From positions 27,867-91,866 of the forward strand of contig NZ_JBHYHC010000024.1 of the NCBI RefSeq assembly GCF_042738955.1: a stretch of 64,000 nucleotides of DNA, in the 5' to 3' direction. Numbering within the stretch: the first letter of the stretch is position 1; the number at the start of each line of letters is the position of its first letter. The notes beneath the pieces were generated by a model. The model searched no databases. It saw nothing but the letters and a program-made list of their open reading frames with translations, and had not been told where the DNA came from. This DNA comes from Umezawaea sp042738955 (GTDB taxonomy: Bacteria; Actinomycetota; Actinomycetes; Mycobacteriales; Pseudonocardiaceae). Positions 7,333 through 14,632 of this stretch are shown here, one piece after another. A program made the position numbers and the translations under genes.

Positions 7333-8342
7333 TCCGGGTACTCCTCCAGCCCGGCGCGGGACGACAACAGCCGTCGCAGCGAGTCCAACCGCCCCTGCGT
7401 CGCCACCCCGGTGGTGACCAGCTCGTCCAGCATGCAGTCCGGGTCCTCCGGCGCGCCGAGGTGCCCGCACCCGGAGGGGCACTCCTCGGCCATCTCCCGC
7501 ATCCCCGGAAACGCCGCCACGATGTCGGTCGGCGTGATGTGCGCGAGCCCGAACGACCGGATGCCCGGCGTGTCCACCGCCCACCCGCCTTCGGGCAGCG
7601 GCAGCGCCACGGTCTGCGTCGACGTGTGCCGTCCCTTGCCGACCCCGCTGACCACGCCGACCGCCCGGTTCGCGCCCGGCACGAGCTGGTTGATCAGCGT
7701 CGACTTGCCGACGCCGGAGTGCCCGATCAACGCCGACACCTTGGTCGCCATCTGCTCCCGCAACGCCTTCGGGTCCTCGTCCGACCGCGTCACGACCACC
7801 ACGAGGTCCAGTTCGGCGTACGCGGCGAGCAGGTCCTCCGGCGACGCCAGGTCCGCCTTCGTCAGGCACAGCACCGGCGTCAGCCCGCCCGCGTACGACG
7901 CGACCAGGCACCGGTCGATGAACCCGGTGCGCGGCTCCGGGTTCGCCAGCGCCGTCACGATGATCAGCTGCTGCGCGTTGGCGACCACGACCCGCTCGAA
8001 CGGGTCCGTGTCGTCCGCGGTGCGCCGCAGGACGCTGTTCCGCTCGGCGACCTTCACGATGCGCGCCAACGTGTCCGGCTGCCCGGACGCGTCGCCGACC
8101 AGCCCGACCCGGTCGCCGACGACGACCGGCGTCCGCCCCAGTTCCCGCGCCCGCATCGCGGTGACGAGGCGGTTCGGGTCGTCGTCCAGCGCGCACGTCC
8201 ACCGGCCGCGGTCCACGCCCACGACCATCGCGGGCACGGCGTCCGCGTGTTCGGGGCGTTTCTTGCTGCGCGGCCGGGTGCCCTTCCCCGGCCGGACCCG
8301 GACGTCGGACTCGTCGAGCTTGTGCCAGTCGCCACGGCTCAC
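7329..8342 (-). CDS. rsgA: ribosome small subunit-dependent GTPase RsgA
   Basis: A 337-residue circularly permuted GTPase that acts late in 30S subunit assembly. After an OB-fold-like N terminus the G motifs come in permuted order: G4 LTKAD, then G1 GHSGVGKST, then G3 DTPG. The C-terminal zinc site is CPSGCGHLGAPEDPDC. GTG 8342 follows the aroA stop by one base, so I prefer it to longer in-frame starts inside aroA. The two genes form a coupled pair. The 3' end overlaps the upstream plus-strand gene by 4 bp. Confidence 0.9.
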   Translation of the reverse strand: MSRGDWHKLDESDVRVRPGKGTRPRSKKRPEHADAVPAMVVGVDRGRWTCALDDDPNRLVTAMRARELGRTPVVVGDRVGLVGDASGQPDTLARIVKVAERNSVLRRTADDTDPFERVVVANAQQLIIVTALANPEPRTGFIDRCLVASYAGGLTPVLCLTKADLASPEDLLAAYAELDLVVVVTRSDEDPKALREQMATKVSALIGHSGVGKSTLINQLVPGANRAVGVVSGVGKGRHTSTQTVALPLPEGGWAVDTPGIRSFGLAHITPTDIVAAFPGMREMAEECPSGCGHLGAPEDPDCMLDELVTTGVATQGRLDSLRRLLSSRAGLEEYPD

Positions 8343-8343
8343 G

Positions 8344-9609
8344 TCAACGGACCTCGAGCATCGTCGCCCACATTCCTGGGAAGTCGGGAATCGTCTTGGA
8401 GGTGCTGCCGATGTCGTCGACCTCGACGCCCGGCACGACCAGGCCGATGATCGCACCCGCGGTCGCCATCCGGTGGTCGGCGTACGCGCGCCACGGTCCG
8501 CCGCGCAGCGGCTTGGGGTCGATGACCAGCCCGTCCTCGGTCTCCTCCGCCGCGCCGCCGACGCCGTTGATCTCGGCGACGAGCGCCGCGAGCCGGTCCG
8601 TCTCGTGGCCGCGGATGTGCGCCACGCCGCGGATCCGCGTCGGGCCGTCGGCCAGCGCCGCCAGCGCCGCCACCGTCGGGGTCAGCTCGCTCTCGTCGTG
8701 CAGGTCGATGTCCAGCCCGGTCAACCGCTCGGGCCCGCGCACGGTGAGCCCGCGCTCGTCCAGCACGACCTCGCAGCCCATCCGCGTCAGGATGTCGCCG
8801 ACGGCGTCACCGGCCTGGGTCGTCTTCGTCGGCCAGCCGGGCACCGTCACCTCGCCCCCGGTCACGGCCGCGGCGGCGAGGAACACCGTCGCGTTCGACA
8901 GGTCCGGCTCCACGTGCCACTCGCGGCCGCGGATCGGGCCCGGCGCGACCGTCCACGTGTTCGGCCCCTGGTCGTCCACCTCGACGCCCGCGGCGCGCAG
9001 CACCTCGACGGTCATCGCGATGTGCGGCAGCGAGGGCACGGGCTTGCCGTCGTGCAGCACTCGCACACCGTGGTCGTAGCGCGCGCCGGACAGCAGCAGC
9101 CCGGAGACGAACTGCGACGAGCCCGAGGCGTCGATCGTCACGTCGCCGCCGCGCAGCGAGCCGGTGCCGTTCAGCGTGAACGGCAGCCCGCCGCCGGTGA
9201 TGTCCGCGCCGAGCGCGCGCAGGGCGTCGAGGACGGTCCCCATCGGGCGGAGGCGGGCGTGCGGGTCGCCGTCGAACCGGATCTCGCCGGTGGCGACGGC
9301 GGCGGCGGGCGGCAGGAACCGCATGACCGTGCCCGCGAGGCCGCAGTCCACGTCCGCGGGACCGCGCAGCTCACCGGGCACGACGAGCCAGCTGCCGTCG
9401 GGGCCGTCGGTGATGGAGACCCCCAGCGAGCGGAGGGCCTCCACCATCAGGGTGCTGTCGCGGCTGCGCAGGGGTGCGTGCAGCGTCGAGGGGCCGTCGG
9501 CCAGTGCGGCCAACAGCAGCAAGCGGTTGGTGATCGACTTGGAGCCGGGCACGGGTACCGTCGCGGTGACGGGGCCGTTGGCGGTGGGAGCGGACCACTG
9601 CTGAGTCAT
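8344..9609 (-). CDS. aroA: 3-phosphoshikimate 1-carboxyvinyltransferase (EPSP synthase)
   Basis: A 421-residue EPSP synthase, the sixth step of the shikimate pathway, joining phosphoenolpyruvate to shikimate 3-phosphate. VPGSKSITNRLLLLAAL is the classic N-terminal substrate motif, GLAGTVMRFLPP the PEP-binding motif, and ADHRMATAGAI with the downstream KTIPDFPGMW close the C-terminal lobe. The length fits the family. ATG 9609 (MTQQWSAP) is preferred to the ATG 39 bp upstream. Confidence 0.95.
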   Translation of the reverse strand: MTQQWSAPTANGPVTATVPVPGSKSITNRLLLLAALADGPSTLHAPLRSRDSTLMVEALRSLGVSITDGPDGSWLVVPGELRGPADVDCGLAGTVMRFLPPAAAVATGEIRFDGDPHARLRPMGTVLDALRALGADITGGGLPFTLNGTGSLRGGDVTIDASGSSQFVSGLLLSGARYDHGVRVLHDGKPVPSLPHIAMTVEVLRAAGVEVDDQGPNTWTVAPGPIRGREWHVEPDLSNATVFLAAAAVTGGEVTVPGWPTKTTQAGDAVGDILTRMGCEVVLDERGLTVRGPERLTGLDIDLHDESELTPTVAALAALADGPTRIRGVAHIRGHETDRLAALVAEINGVGGAAEETEDGLVIDPKPLRGGPWRAYADHRMATAGAIIGLVVPGVEVDDIGSTSKTIPDFPGMWATMLEVR

Positions 9610-9713
9610 GGGTCGATGATTCCGCATGCGGTGGTCGAGGGGTCGCACCGGTGCTGATGACGTGCGACGATGGCTTGCCCAGAAGTTGATCTGGCGCGGA
9701 GGTGAGCTCGGAA

Positions 9714-10478
9714 GTGTGCGGCAGGTACGCCTCGACCAAGGACCCGGCGCTGCTGGCGGCGGAGTTCGACGCGGTGGACGCCACGGAGGGTGACGCCCCC
9801 GGTCCGGACTACAACGTCGCGCCCACCAAGTCCGTGCTGGCAGTGGTGCAGAGGCACCCCCGCGACGAGTCCGGCGAACCGGACCCCTCGGTCACGGAGC
9901 GCAGCCTCCGGGTGATGCGCTGGGGCCTGGTCCCGCACTGGGCGAAGGACCTGTCCGGCGCGGCGAAGATGATCAACGCCCGCGCCGAGAGCGTCCTCGC
10001 GAAGCCGTCCTACCGCGACTCGGCGGCCAAACGGCGGTGCATCATCCCCGCCGCCGGTTGGTACGAATGGCAGCCGGGAGAAGGCAGGAAGCAGCCTTAC
10101 TTCATCAATCCTAATGACGGCTCCAGCCTGGCTATGGCCGGAATCTGGTCCGTCTGGTGGCAGCCGGACGAGGAACTGGGTCGCAAGGCCGTCATCACCT
10201 GCGCCGTGCTGACGATCGACGCCATCGGCGAGATGACGACGGTCCACCACCGCATGCCCCTGCTGCTGCCCCGCGACCACTGGGAGTCGTGGCTGGACCC
10301 GGACTCGACCGACCCCTCCGGCCTGCTGGAACCCGACCCGACGCTCGTGTCGGAGCTGGAGCTGCGCCCGGTCTCGACGGCCGTCAACAGCGTCCGCAAC
10401 AACACCCCGGACCTGATGGACCCGATCTCGCTGACGGCCGACGCGATGCCTGAACCCACCCTGTTCGAGAAGTCGTGA
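9714..10478 (+). CDS. SRAP (SOS response-associated peptidase, YedK/HMCES-like) protein
   Basis: A 254-residue SRAP-domain protein, which shields abasic sites in single-stranded DNA by a thiazolidine link through its N-terminal cysteine. The catalytic Cys must follow the initiator Met, so GTG 9714 (MCGRY) is chosen over GTG 9702 even though the GGAGG at 9698 is 11 nt away. NVAPTKSV, MRWGLVPHWAKD, MINARAES, RCIIPAAGWYEWQ and VHHRMPLLL are the conserved SRAP blocks, with the Asn, Glu and His of the active site. The stop overlaps the next gene by GTGA. Confidence 0.92.
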   Translation: MCGRYASTKDPALLAAEFDAVDATEGDAPGPDYNVAPTKSVLAVVQRHPRDESGEPDPSVTERSLRVMRWGLVPHWAKDLSGAAKMINARAESVLAKPSYRDSAAKRRCIIPAAGWYEWQPGEGRKQPYFINPNDGSSLAMAGIWSVWWQPDEELGRKAVITCAVLTIDAIGEMTTVHHRMPLLLPRDHWESWLDPDSTDPSGLLEPDPTLVSELELRPVSTAVNSVRNNTPDLMDPISLTADAMPEPTLFEKS

Positions 10479-11089
10479 CCAGCGTCCTCGTCGACACGCC
10501 GCACGGCCCGGCCAGGGCCGAGCTGCACTGCTCGGCGGAGGGACGAGCGGCGTTGCTGCTGGGCCACGGCGCGGGCGGTGGCATAGGCGCCCCCGACCTG
10601 GTCGCCGCCACCCGTGCGGCGGTGGACGCGGGCGTCCACGTGGCCTTGGTCGAACAGCCGTACCGCGTGGCGGGCCGCAAGGCCCCCGCCCCGGCGGGCC
10701 AGTTGGACACCGCGTGGCTCGCCGTGGTCGAGGACCTGGGCGTGCGGTGGTTCGACGGGATGCCCCTGCTGTTCGGCGGCCGCTCCTCCGGTGCCAGGGT
10801 GGCGTGCCGGACCTCCGTGGAGGGCCTGGCGGTGGCCGTCCTGTGCCTCGCGTTCCCCGTCCACCCACCGGGCAAGCCGGAGAAGTCCCGCCTCGGCGAA
10901 CTGGCCGGTGTGGAGGTGCCCACGCTCATCGTGCAGGGCGAAACGGACCCGTTCGGGCGTCCCGAAGCGGCCCACCACCGGGAAGTGGTCCTGCTGAAGG
11001 GGGACCACTCCCTGAAGGCCGACGTGGACGGCCTGCACCGCGCCGTGGGGGAGTGGCTGGCCAGGGTCCTGCGCCCGCTGGAGGTCTGA
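10475..11089 (+). CDS. alpha/beta hydrolase (KANL3/Tex30-like)
   Basis: A 204-residue serine hydrolase. LLLGHGAGGG forms the oxyanion loop, GGRSSGARVA holds the nucleophilic serine, LIVQGETDPFG the acid and LKGDHSLK the catalytic histidine, so the triad is complete. The compact fold without a lid matches the Tex30/KANL3 group. GTG 10475 overlaps the SRAP stop, suggesting coordinated expression, though no shared pathway is known. Confidence 0.8.
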   Translation: MTSVLVDTPHGPARAELHCSAEGRAALLLGHGAGGGIGAPDLVAATRAAVDAGVHVALVEQPYRVAGRKAPAPAGQLDTAWLAVVEDLGVRWFDGMPLLFGGRSSGARVACRTSVEGLAVAVLCLAFPVHPPGKPEKSRLGELAGVEVPTLIVQGETDPFGRPEAAHHREVVLLKGDHSLKADVDGLHRAVGEWLARVLRPLEV

Positions 11090-11093
11090 GGCG

Positions 11094-12242
11094 TCAGGAG
11101 CCACCTGCCCGAAGCCGAGCCGCTTGCCGGGTCAGGTGGTCGACCTCGGCCAGGTTGGTGGCCTTCGCCGCCGCCTCCGCGTACAGCCGAGCGGCGACCT
11201 CCACCTCCCCGCCCTTCTCGCGCAGGTGGGCGGCCACCGCCGCGTACCGCGGCAGCGACTCGTCCAACCCGGCCAGAGCCGCCAACCCGGCCCGTGCCCC
11301 GTCCGCCTCCCCGACCGCGACGGCCCGGTTCAGTCGAACCACCGGGCTGTCCGTCACCAGCACCAGCTCGTCGTACCACTCGACGATCTGCACCCAGTCC
11401 GTCTCCTCGGCCACCAGCGCGTCGGCGTGCAGGGCGGCGATGGCGGCCTGGGCCTGGAACTCCCCCAACCGGTCCCGCGACAGGGCCCGCTGCAAGATCT
11501 CCACCCCTTCGGCGATGGCCTCGACGTCCCACAGCCCGCGGTCCTGCCGGGCCAGCGGCACCAACGCCCCGCCCGCGGTGACCCGAGCCGCCCGCCGGGC
11601 GTGGTGCAGCAGCATCAGCGCCAGCAACCCGGCCACTTCCGGGTGGTCGACGACCGCCGCCAGTTGCCGTGCGAGCCGAATGGCCTCGGCCGCCAGGTCC
11701 ACGTCCCCGGAGTACCCCTCGTTGAACACGAGGTACAGCACCCGGAGCACGGTCCCGACGTCGCCCGGCTGGTCGAACCGCACACCCCCGACCACCCGCT
11801 TCGCCCGGCTGATCCGCTGCGCCATCGTCGCCTCGGGCACCAGGTAGGCACGGGCGATCTGCCGGGTGGTCAGCCCCCCGACCGCGCGCAACGTCAACGC
11901 GACCGCCGCCGACGGCGACAACGACGGATGAGCGCACAGGAAGTACAGCCGGAGGGTGTCGTCCTGATCGGGAACGTCCGCGGGCGCGGGCTCGACCACG
12001 TCCTCGCGCCGCCGTCGAGCCACCTCCGCCCGCGTCGCGTCCAGGAACCGACGCCAGGCGACCGTGATCAGCCACCCCTTCGGGTCCCGAGGCGGATCGG
12101 CGGGCCACACCCGAAGGGCCTCCACCAGCGCGTCCTGCACGGCGTCCTCGGCCGCCGCGAAGTCGGCTCCGCGGCGGACGAGGACGCCCAGCACACCGGG
12201 CGTGAGGCTCCTGACCAGGGCCTCGGGCAGGATCTCGGTCAC
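11094..12242 (-). CDS. ECF42-type sigma factor with C-terminal TPR-like region
   Basis: A 382-residue sigma factor. Region 2 is in the first ~100 residues (AAEDAVQDALVEALRVWP, DPKGWLITVAWRRFLD). Region 4 includes TTRQIARAYLVPEATMAQRISRA. A ~200-residue helical extension (LYLVFNEGYSG, LLLHHARRAAR, LNRAVAVGEADG) matches the TPR-like C terminus of the ECF42 group. GTG 12242 overlaps the stop of the DGPF-protein gene by GTGA, the standard ECF42 arrangement, in which the DGPF protein is the partner in place of a classical anti-sigma factor. Confidence 0.88.
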   Translation of the reverse strand: MTEILPEALVRSLTPGVLGVLVRRGADFAAAEDAVQDALVEALRVWPADPPRDPKGWLITVAWRRFLDATRAEVARRRREDVVEPAPADVPDQDDTLRLYFLCAHPSLSPSAAVALTLRAVGGLTTRQIARAYLVPEATMAQRISRAKRVVGGVRFDQPGDVGTVLRVLYLVFNEGYSGDVDLAAEAIRLARQLAAVVDHPEVAGLLALMLLHHARRAARVTAGGALVPLARQDRGLWDVEAIAEGVEILQRALSRDRLGEFQAQAAIAALHADALVAEETDWVQIVEWYDELVLVTDSPVVRLNRAVAVGEADGARAGLAALAGLDESLPRYAAVAAHLREKGGEVEVAARLYAEAAAKATNLAEVDHLTRQAARLRAGGS

Positions 12243-12646
12243 TCGGTGACGGTGGGCAGTTCGGCGTAGAACGGCCGCAGCTCGAGCCACTCGTGGATCG
12301 GCTCGCCACCCTTGCCGGGGGCGGCGGACAGCTCTCCCGCCAGTTCGACGGCCCGCTCGTAGCTGTCGACGTCGATCACCATCCACCCGGCGATGAGGTC
12401 CTTGGTCTCGGCGAACGGCCCGTCGGTGACCGGCGGGCGGCCTTCGCCGTCGTACCGGACGAACGTCCCCTCGGGGGCCAGCGCCTGGCCGTCGACGAAC
12501 TCGCCGGTCCCCTCCAGCCGCGTGGCGAAGTCGCGCATGTACTGGATGTGGGCGGTGATCTCGTCCGGCGTCCACTGGTCCATGGGCACGTCGTTGACCG
12601 CGGCCGGTGCGCCTCGGTAGTGCTTGAGCAGCAGGTACTTGGCCAT
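12239..12646 (-). CDS. YCII/DGPF-domain protein, partner of the ECF42 sigma factor
   Basis: A 135-residue protein starting MAKYLLLKHYRG after a GAGGAG ribosome binding site. It contains the family hallmark VTDGPFAETKD and then IAGWMVIDVDSYERAVELA, a dimeric ferredoxin-like fold. The next gene encodes an ECF42 sigma factor, and such pairs are conserved in actinobacteria. The molecular role (signal sensor or small enzyme) is not established. Confidence 0.88.
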   Translation of the reverse strand: MAKYLLLKHYRGAPAAVNDVPMDQWTPDEITAHIQYMRDFATRLEGTGEFVDGQALAPEGTFVRYDGEGRPPVTDGPFAETKDLIAGWMVIDVDSYERAVELAGELSAAPGKGGEPIHEWLELRPFYAELPTVTE

Positions 12647-12751
12647 GGTGTCTCCTCGACGCTGGTGCGACTCCGTGGTGGTCGCGTTCACGGCAGGGAC
12701 GGAGCCGGTTGCCGGTTCTCGACACGATCTCCGAAAAAAGTTTCCCCGACT

Positions 12752-13228
12752 TCAGGCCGAGATGCTCGCCACGACAGCACCGGTCAGTCTCGTGAGGTCC
12801 GCCGGGGCGATCTCCACTTCCAGCCCACGCCGCCCCGCACTGCAAAAGATCGTGTCGAACTCCGCCGCCGACGCGTCCAGCACCACCGGCAGCCGCTTCT
12901 TCTGCCCCAACGGCGAGATCCCGCCCGCGACGTACCCGGTGGCGCGTTCGGCCGCCGCCACCTCGGCCATCTTCGCCTTCTTGCCCTTCAGCGCCGCTGC
13001 CAGCGCTTTCAGGTCGAGCTGACCCGTGACGGGCACCACGCCGACCGCCAACTGCCCGTCCAGGTCCACGACGAGGGTCTTGAAGACCCGGCCCGGCACG
13101 AGGCCGAGTGCTTCCGCCGCTTCCAGGCCGTACGACTCGTGGCGGGGGTCGTGGTCGTAGGAGTGGAGGGTGTGGGCCACGCGCTGCTTGTCCAGCAGTG
13201 CTGTGGCGGGGGTCCCGCGTCCGGCCAT
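12752..13228 (-). CDS. YbaK/EbsC-family aminoacyl-tRNA deacylase
   Basis: A 158-residue YbaK-type protein that hydrolyses mischarged Cys-tRNA(Pro) in trans. VFKTLVVDLDG gives the catalytic lysine region, and KKAKMAEVAAAERATGYVAGGISPLGQ contains the conserved ATGY and GGISP motifs. ATG 13228 (MAGRGTPATALL) is preferred to a GTG/ATG 39 bp upstream because it matches the family's start. It diverges from sigR with the sigma-R promoter lying between the two genes. Confidence 0.88.
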   Translation of the reverse strand: MAGRGTPATALLDKQRVAHTLHSYDHDPRHESYGLEAAEALGLVPGRVFKTLVVDLDGQLAVGVVPVTGQLDLKALAAALKGKKAKMAEVAAAERATGYVAGGISPLGQKKRLPVVLDASAAEFDTIFCSAGRRGLEVEIAPADLTRLTGAVVASISA

Positions 13229-13247
13229 GGGCGTCACGATATCGGGG

Positions 13248-13273
13248 GGAATGCGCGGGTCGCGCACCGCGTT
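13248..13273 (+). promoter_or_regulatory. sigma-R consensus promoter for sigR
   Basis: GGAAT at 13248-13252 and GTT at 13271-13273 are separated by exactly 18 bp. This is the established -35/-10 consensus of SigR and SigH promoters in Streptomyces and mycobacteria (GGAAT-N18/19-GTT). It lies 136 bp before the sigR GTG and points toward sigR, indicating positive autoregulation under thiol stress. Transcription would start near 13280. Confidence 0.85.
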
Positions 13274-13408
13274 TGGACGGGTGTGGTTACCGAGGTGATG
13301 GAGCAGCGGCCGGCCGACGGCCTGGCGGATCAGGTCCGCGTATTCTGGGACTCGTCCCAGCCAGCAGTAGCCGTCGCGCCATCATCGGGTCGGCGGGAGA
13401 GGAGCGCG

Positions 13409-14041
13409 GTGCCCGCCACCCGTTCGCAGGCCAACCCGACGGATGAGACGCCCGCTGAGCGGGCCGCACGGTTCGAGCGCGACGCGATGCCGCTGCTGGA
13501 CCAGCTGTACGCGGCCGCGCTGCGGATGACCAGGAACCCGGCCGACGCCGAGGACCTGGTGCAGGAGACGTACCTCAAGGCGTACGCGGCCTTCGCGTCG
13601 TTCTCGCAGGGGACGAACCTGAAGGCGTGGCTGTACCGCATCCTGACCAACACCTACATCAACGGGTACCGCAAGAAGCAGCGGCAGCCGTTGCAGCAGC
13701 CCACCGACGAGATCACCGACTGGCAGTTGGCGAAGGCCGAGAGCCACACGTCGCGCGGTCTCCGGTCGGCCGAGGTCGAGGCCATGGACTTGCTGCCGGA
13801 CAACGATGTGAAGGATGCTCTACAACGACTGCCCGAGGAGTTCCGCATCGCGGTCTACCTCGCGGACGTCGAAGGCTTCGCCTACAAGGAGATCGCCGAC
13901 ATCATGGGCACCCCCATCGGCACGGTGATGTCCCGGTTGCACCGGGGCCGCCGCCAGCTGCGCGAGCAGCTCTCCGATGTCGCGCGCGAGCGCGGTTTCC
14001 TGCGCAACGGTCAGCCCGAAGAAGAGGTGGCGGGGCGATGA
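13409..14041 (+). CDS. sigR: thiol-stress ECF sigma factor SigR (SigH in mycobacteria)
   Basis: A 210-residue ECF12-type sigma factor. Region 2 is NPADAEDLVQETYLKAYAAF; region 4 is LQRLPEEFRIAVYLADVEGF followed by YKEIADIMGTPIGTVMSRL. The assignment rests on near-complete family similarity, the overlapping rsrA gene (ATGA) and the sigma-R promoter upstream. GTG 13409 follows GGGAGAGGAG. The frame stays open upstream to ATG 13298, 37 codons before, and the sigma-R transcript would include it, so a longer isoform like Streptomyces SigR-prime is possible. The product directs thioredoxin and mycothiol genes when disulfide stress releases RsrA. Confidence 0.95.
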   Translation: MPATRSQANPTDETPAERAARFERDAMPLLDQLYAAALRMTRNPADAEDLVQETYLKAYAAFASFSQGTNLKAWLYRILTNTYINGYRKKQRQPLQQPTDEITDWQLAKAESHTSRGLRSAEVEAMDLLPDNDVKDALQRLPEEFRIAVYLADVEGFAYKEIADIMGTPIGTVMSRLHRGRRQLREQLSDVARERGFLRNGQPEEEVAGR

Positions 14042-14343
14042 ACTGCGGCGAACCCCACGACACGGACTGCTCCGAGGTCCTCGCCGAGGTCTGGCTGTTC
14101 CTGGACCAGGAGTGCGACGTCAAGCGCAAGGAGCTGCTGCAGAAGCACCTCGAGGAGTGCCACCCGTGCCTGGAGCAGTACGGCATCGAGGAGCACCTCA
14201 AGGCCCTGCTGGCCCGCAAGTGCGGCGGCGAGCACGCCCCCGAGACCTTGAAGGAACGCCTGCGCGCCCGCATCCACGAGACGCTGGTGCAGCACGGTTC
14301 GGTCGAGGTCCGCACGACGACGATCCAGGTCGTCGAGGAGTAA
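14038..14343 (+). CDS. rsrA: redox-sensing zinc anti-sigma factor RsrA
   Basis: A 101-residue ZAS-family anti-sigma factor that holds SigR inactive until its cysteines are oxidised. The metal and redox residues Cys3, His7, Cys11, His37, Cys41 and Cys44 occur at the same positions as in S. coelicolor RsrA (HLEECHPC being the H-x3-C-x2-C core). ATG 14038 overlaps the sigR stop. A strong terminator follows 18 bp after its stop, closing a two-gene operon. Confidence 0.95.
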   Translation: MNCGEPHDTDCSEVLAEVWLFLDQECDVKRKELLQKHLEECHPCLEQYGIEEHLKALLARKCGGEHAPETLKERLRARIHETLVQHGSVEVRTTTIQVVEE

Positions 14344-14361
14344 CCGCCTCCCCAGAACGTG

Positions 14362-14390
14362 AAAAGCCCCCTGGTCTCCAGGGGGCTTTT
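14362..14390 (+). terminator. Rho-independent terminator of sigR-rsrA
   Basis: A perfect 13-bp stem, AAAAGCCCCCTGG with CCAGGGGGCTTTT, and a 3-nt loop end in a T-run. It lies 18 bp after the rsrA stop. Confidence 0.92.
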
Positions 14391-14410
14391 TCGTTGCCCA
14401 GAATAGAAGC

Positions 14411-14445
14411 GAAAGGCCCTCGGGACGATGTCCCGAGGGCCTTTC
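14411..14445 (-). terminator. terminator of the bL37 gene
   Basis: A perfect 15-bp stem (GAAAGGCCCTCGGGA with its complement) closes a 5-nt loop. Read on the minus strand it ends in TTTC and lies 15 bp past the bL37 stop. With the rsrA terminator next to it, it separates two convergent units. Confidence 0.85.
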
Positions 14446-14460
14446 ACAGAGGGCCTGAGA

Positions 14461-14535
14461 TCAGGCGTTGGGGCGCTTCCCGTGGTTAGCGCCACCCCTC
14501 TTGCGATCGCGGCGCTTGCGGGCACGCTTCGACAT
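14461..14535 (-). CDS. 50S ribosomal protein bL37 (24 residues)
   Basis: The minus strand encodes a 24-residue, strongly basic peptide beginning MSKRARKRRDRK and ending ANHGKRPNA, preceded by AAGGAGACACCC. It closely matches the actinobacterial ribosomal protein bL37 found in mycobacterial 50S structures, which has the same length and C-terminal signature. It stands alone between its own terminator and the pdtaS-like gene. Its size keeps it below usual gene-finding limits. Confidence 0.9.
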   Translation of the reverse strand: MSKRARKRRDRKRGGANHGKRPNA

Positions 14536-14632
14536 GGGTGTCTCCTTGATGCATCAGGTCAACTGCTTCAGCCCAGTGTGACATGGCCTCACCTGGCCAC
14601 TGGCAGCGGTCTGAACCGTGGTTGTATGACGC

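Noticed and set aside
9702..9713. GTG 9702 as the SRAP start
   Set aside because: The catalytic cysteine must be residue 2, which requires GTG 9714.
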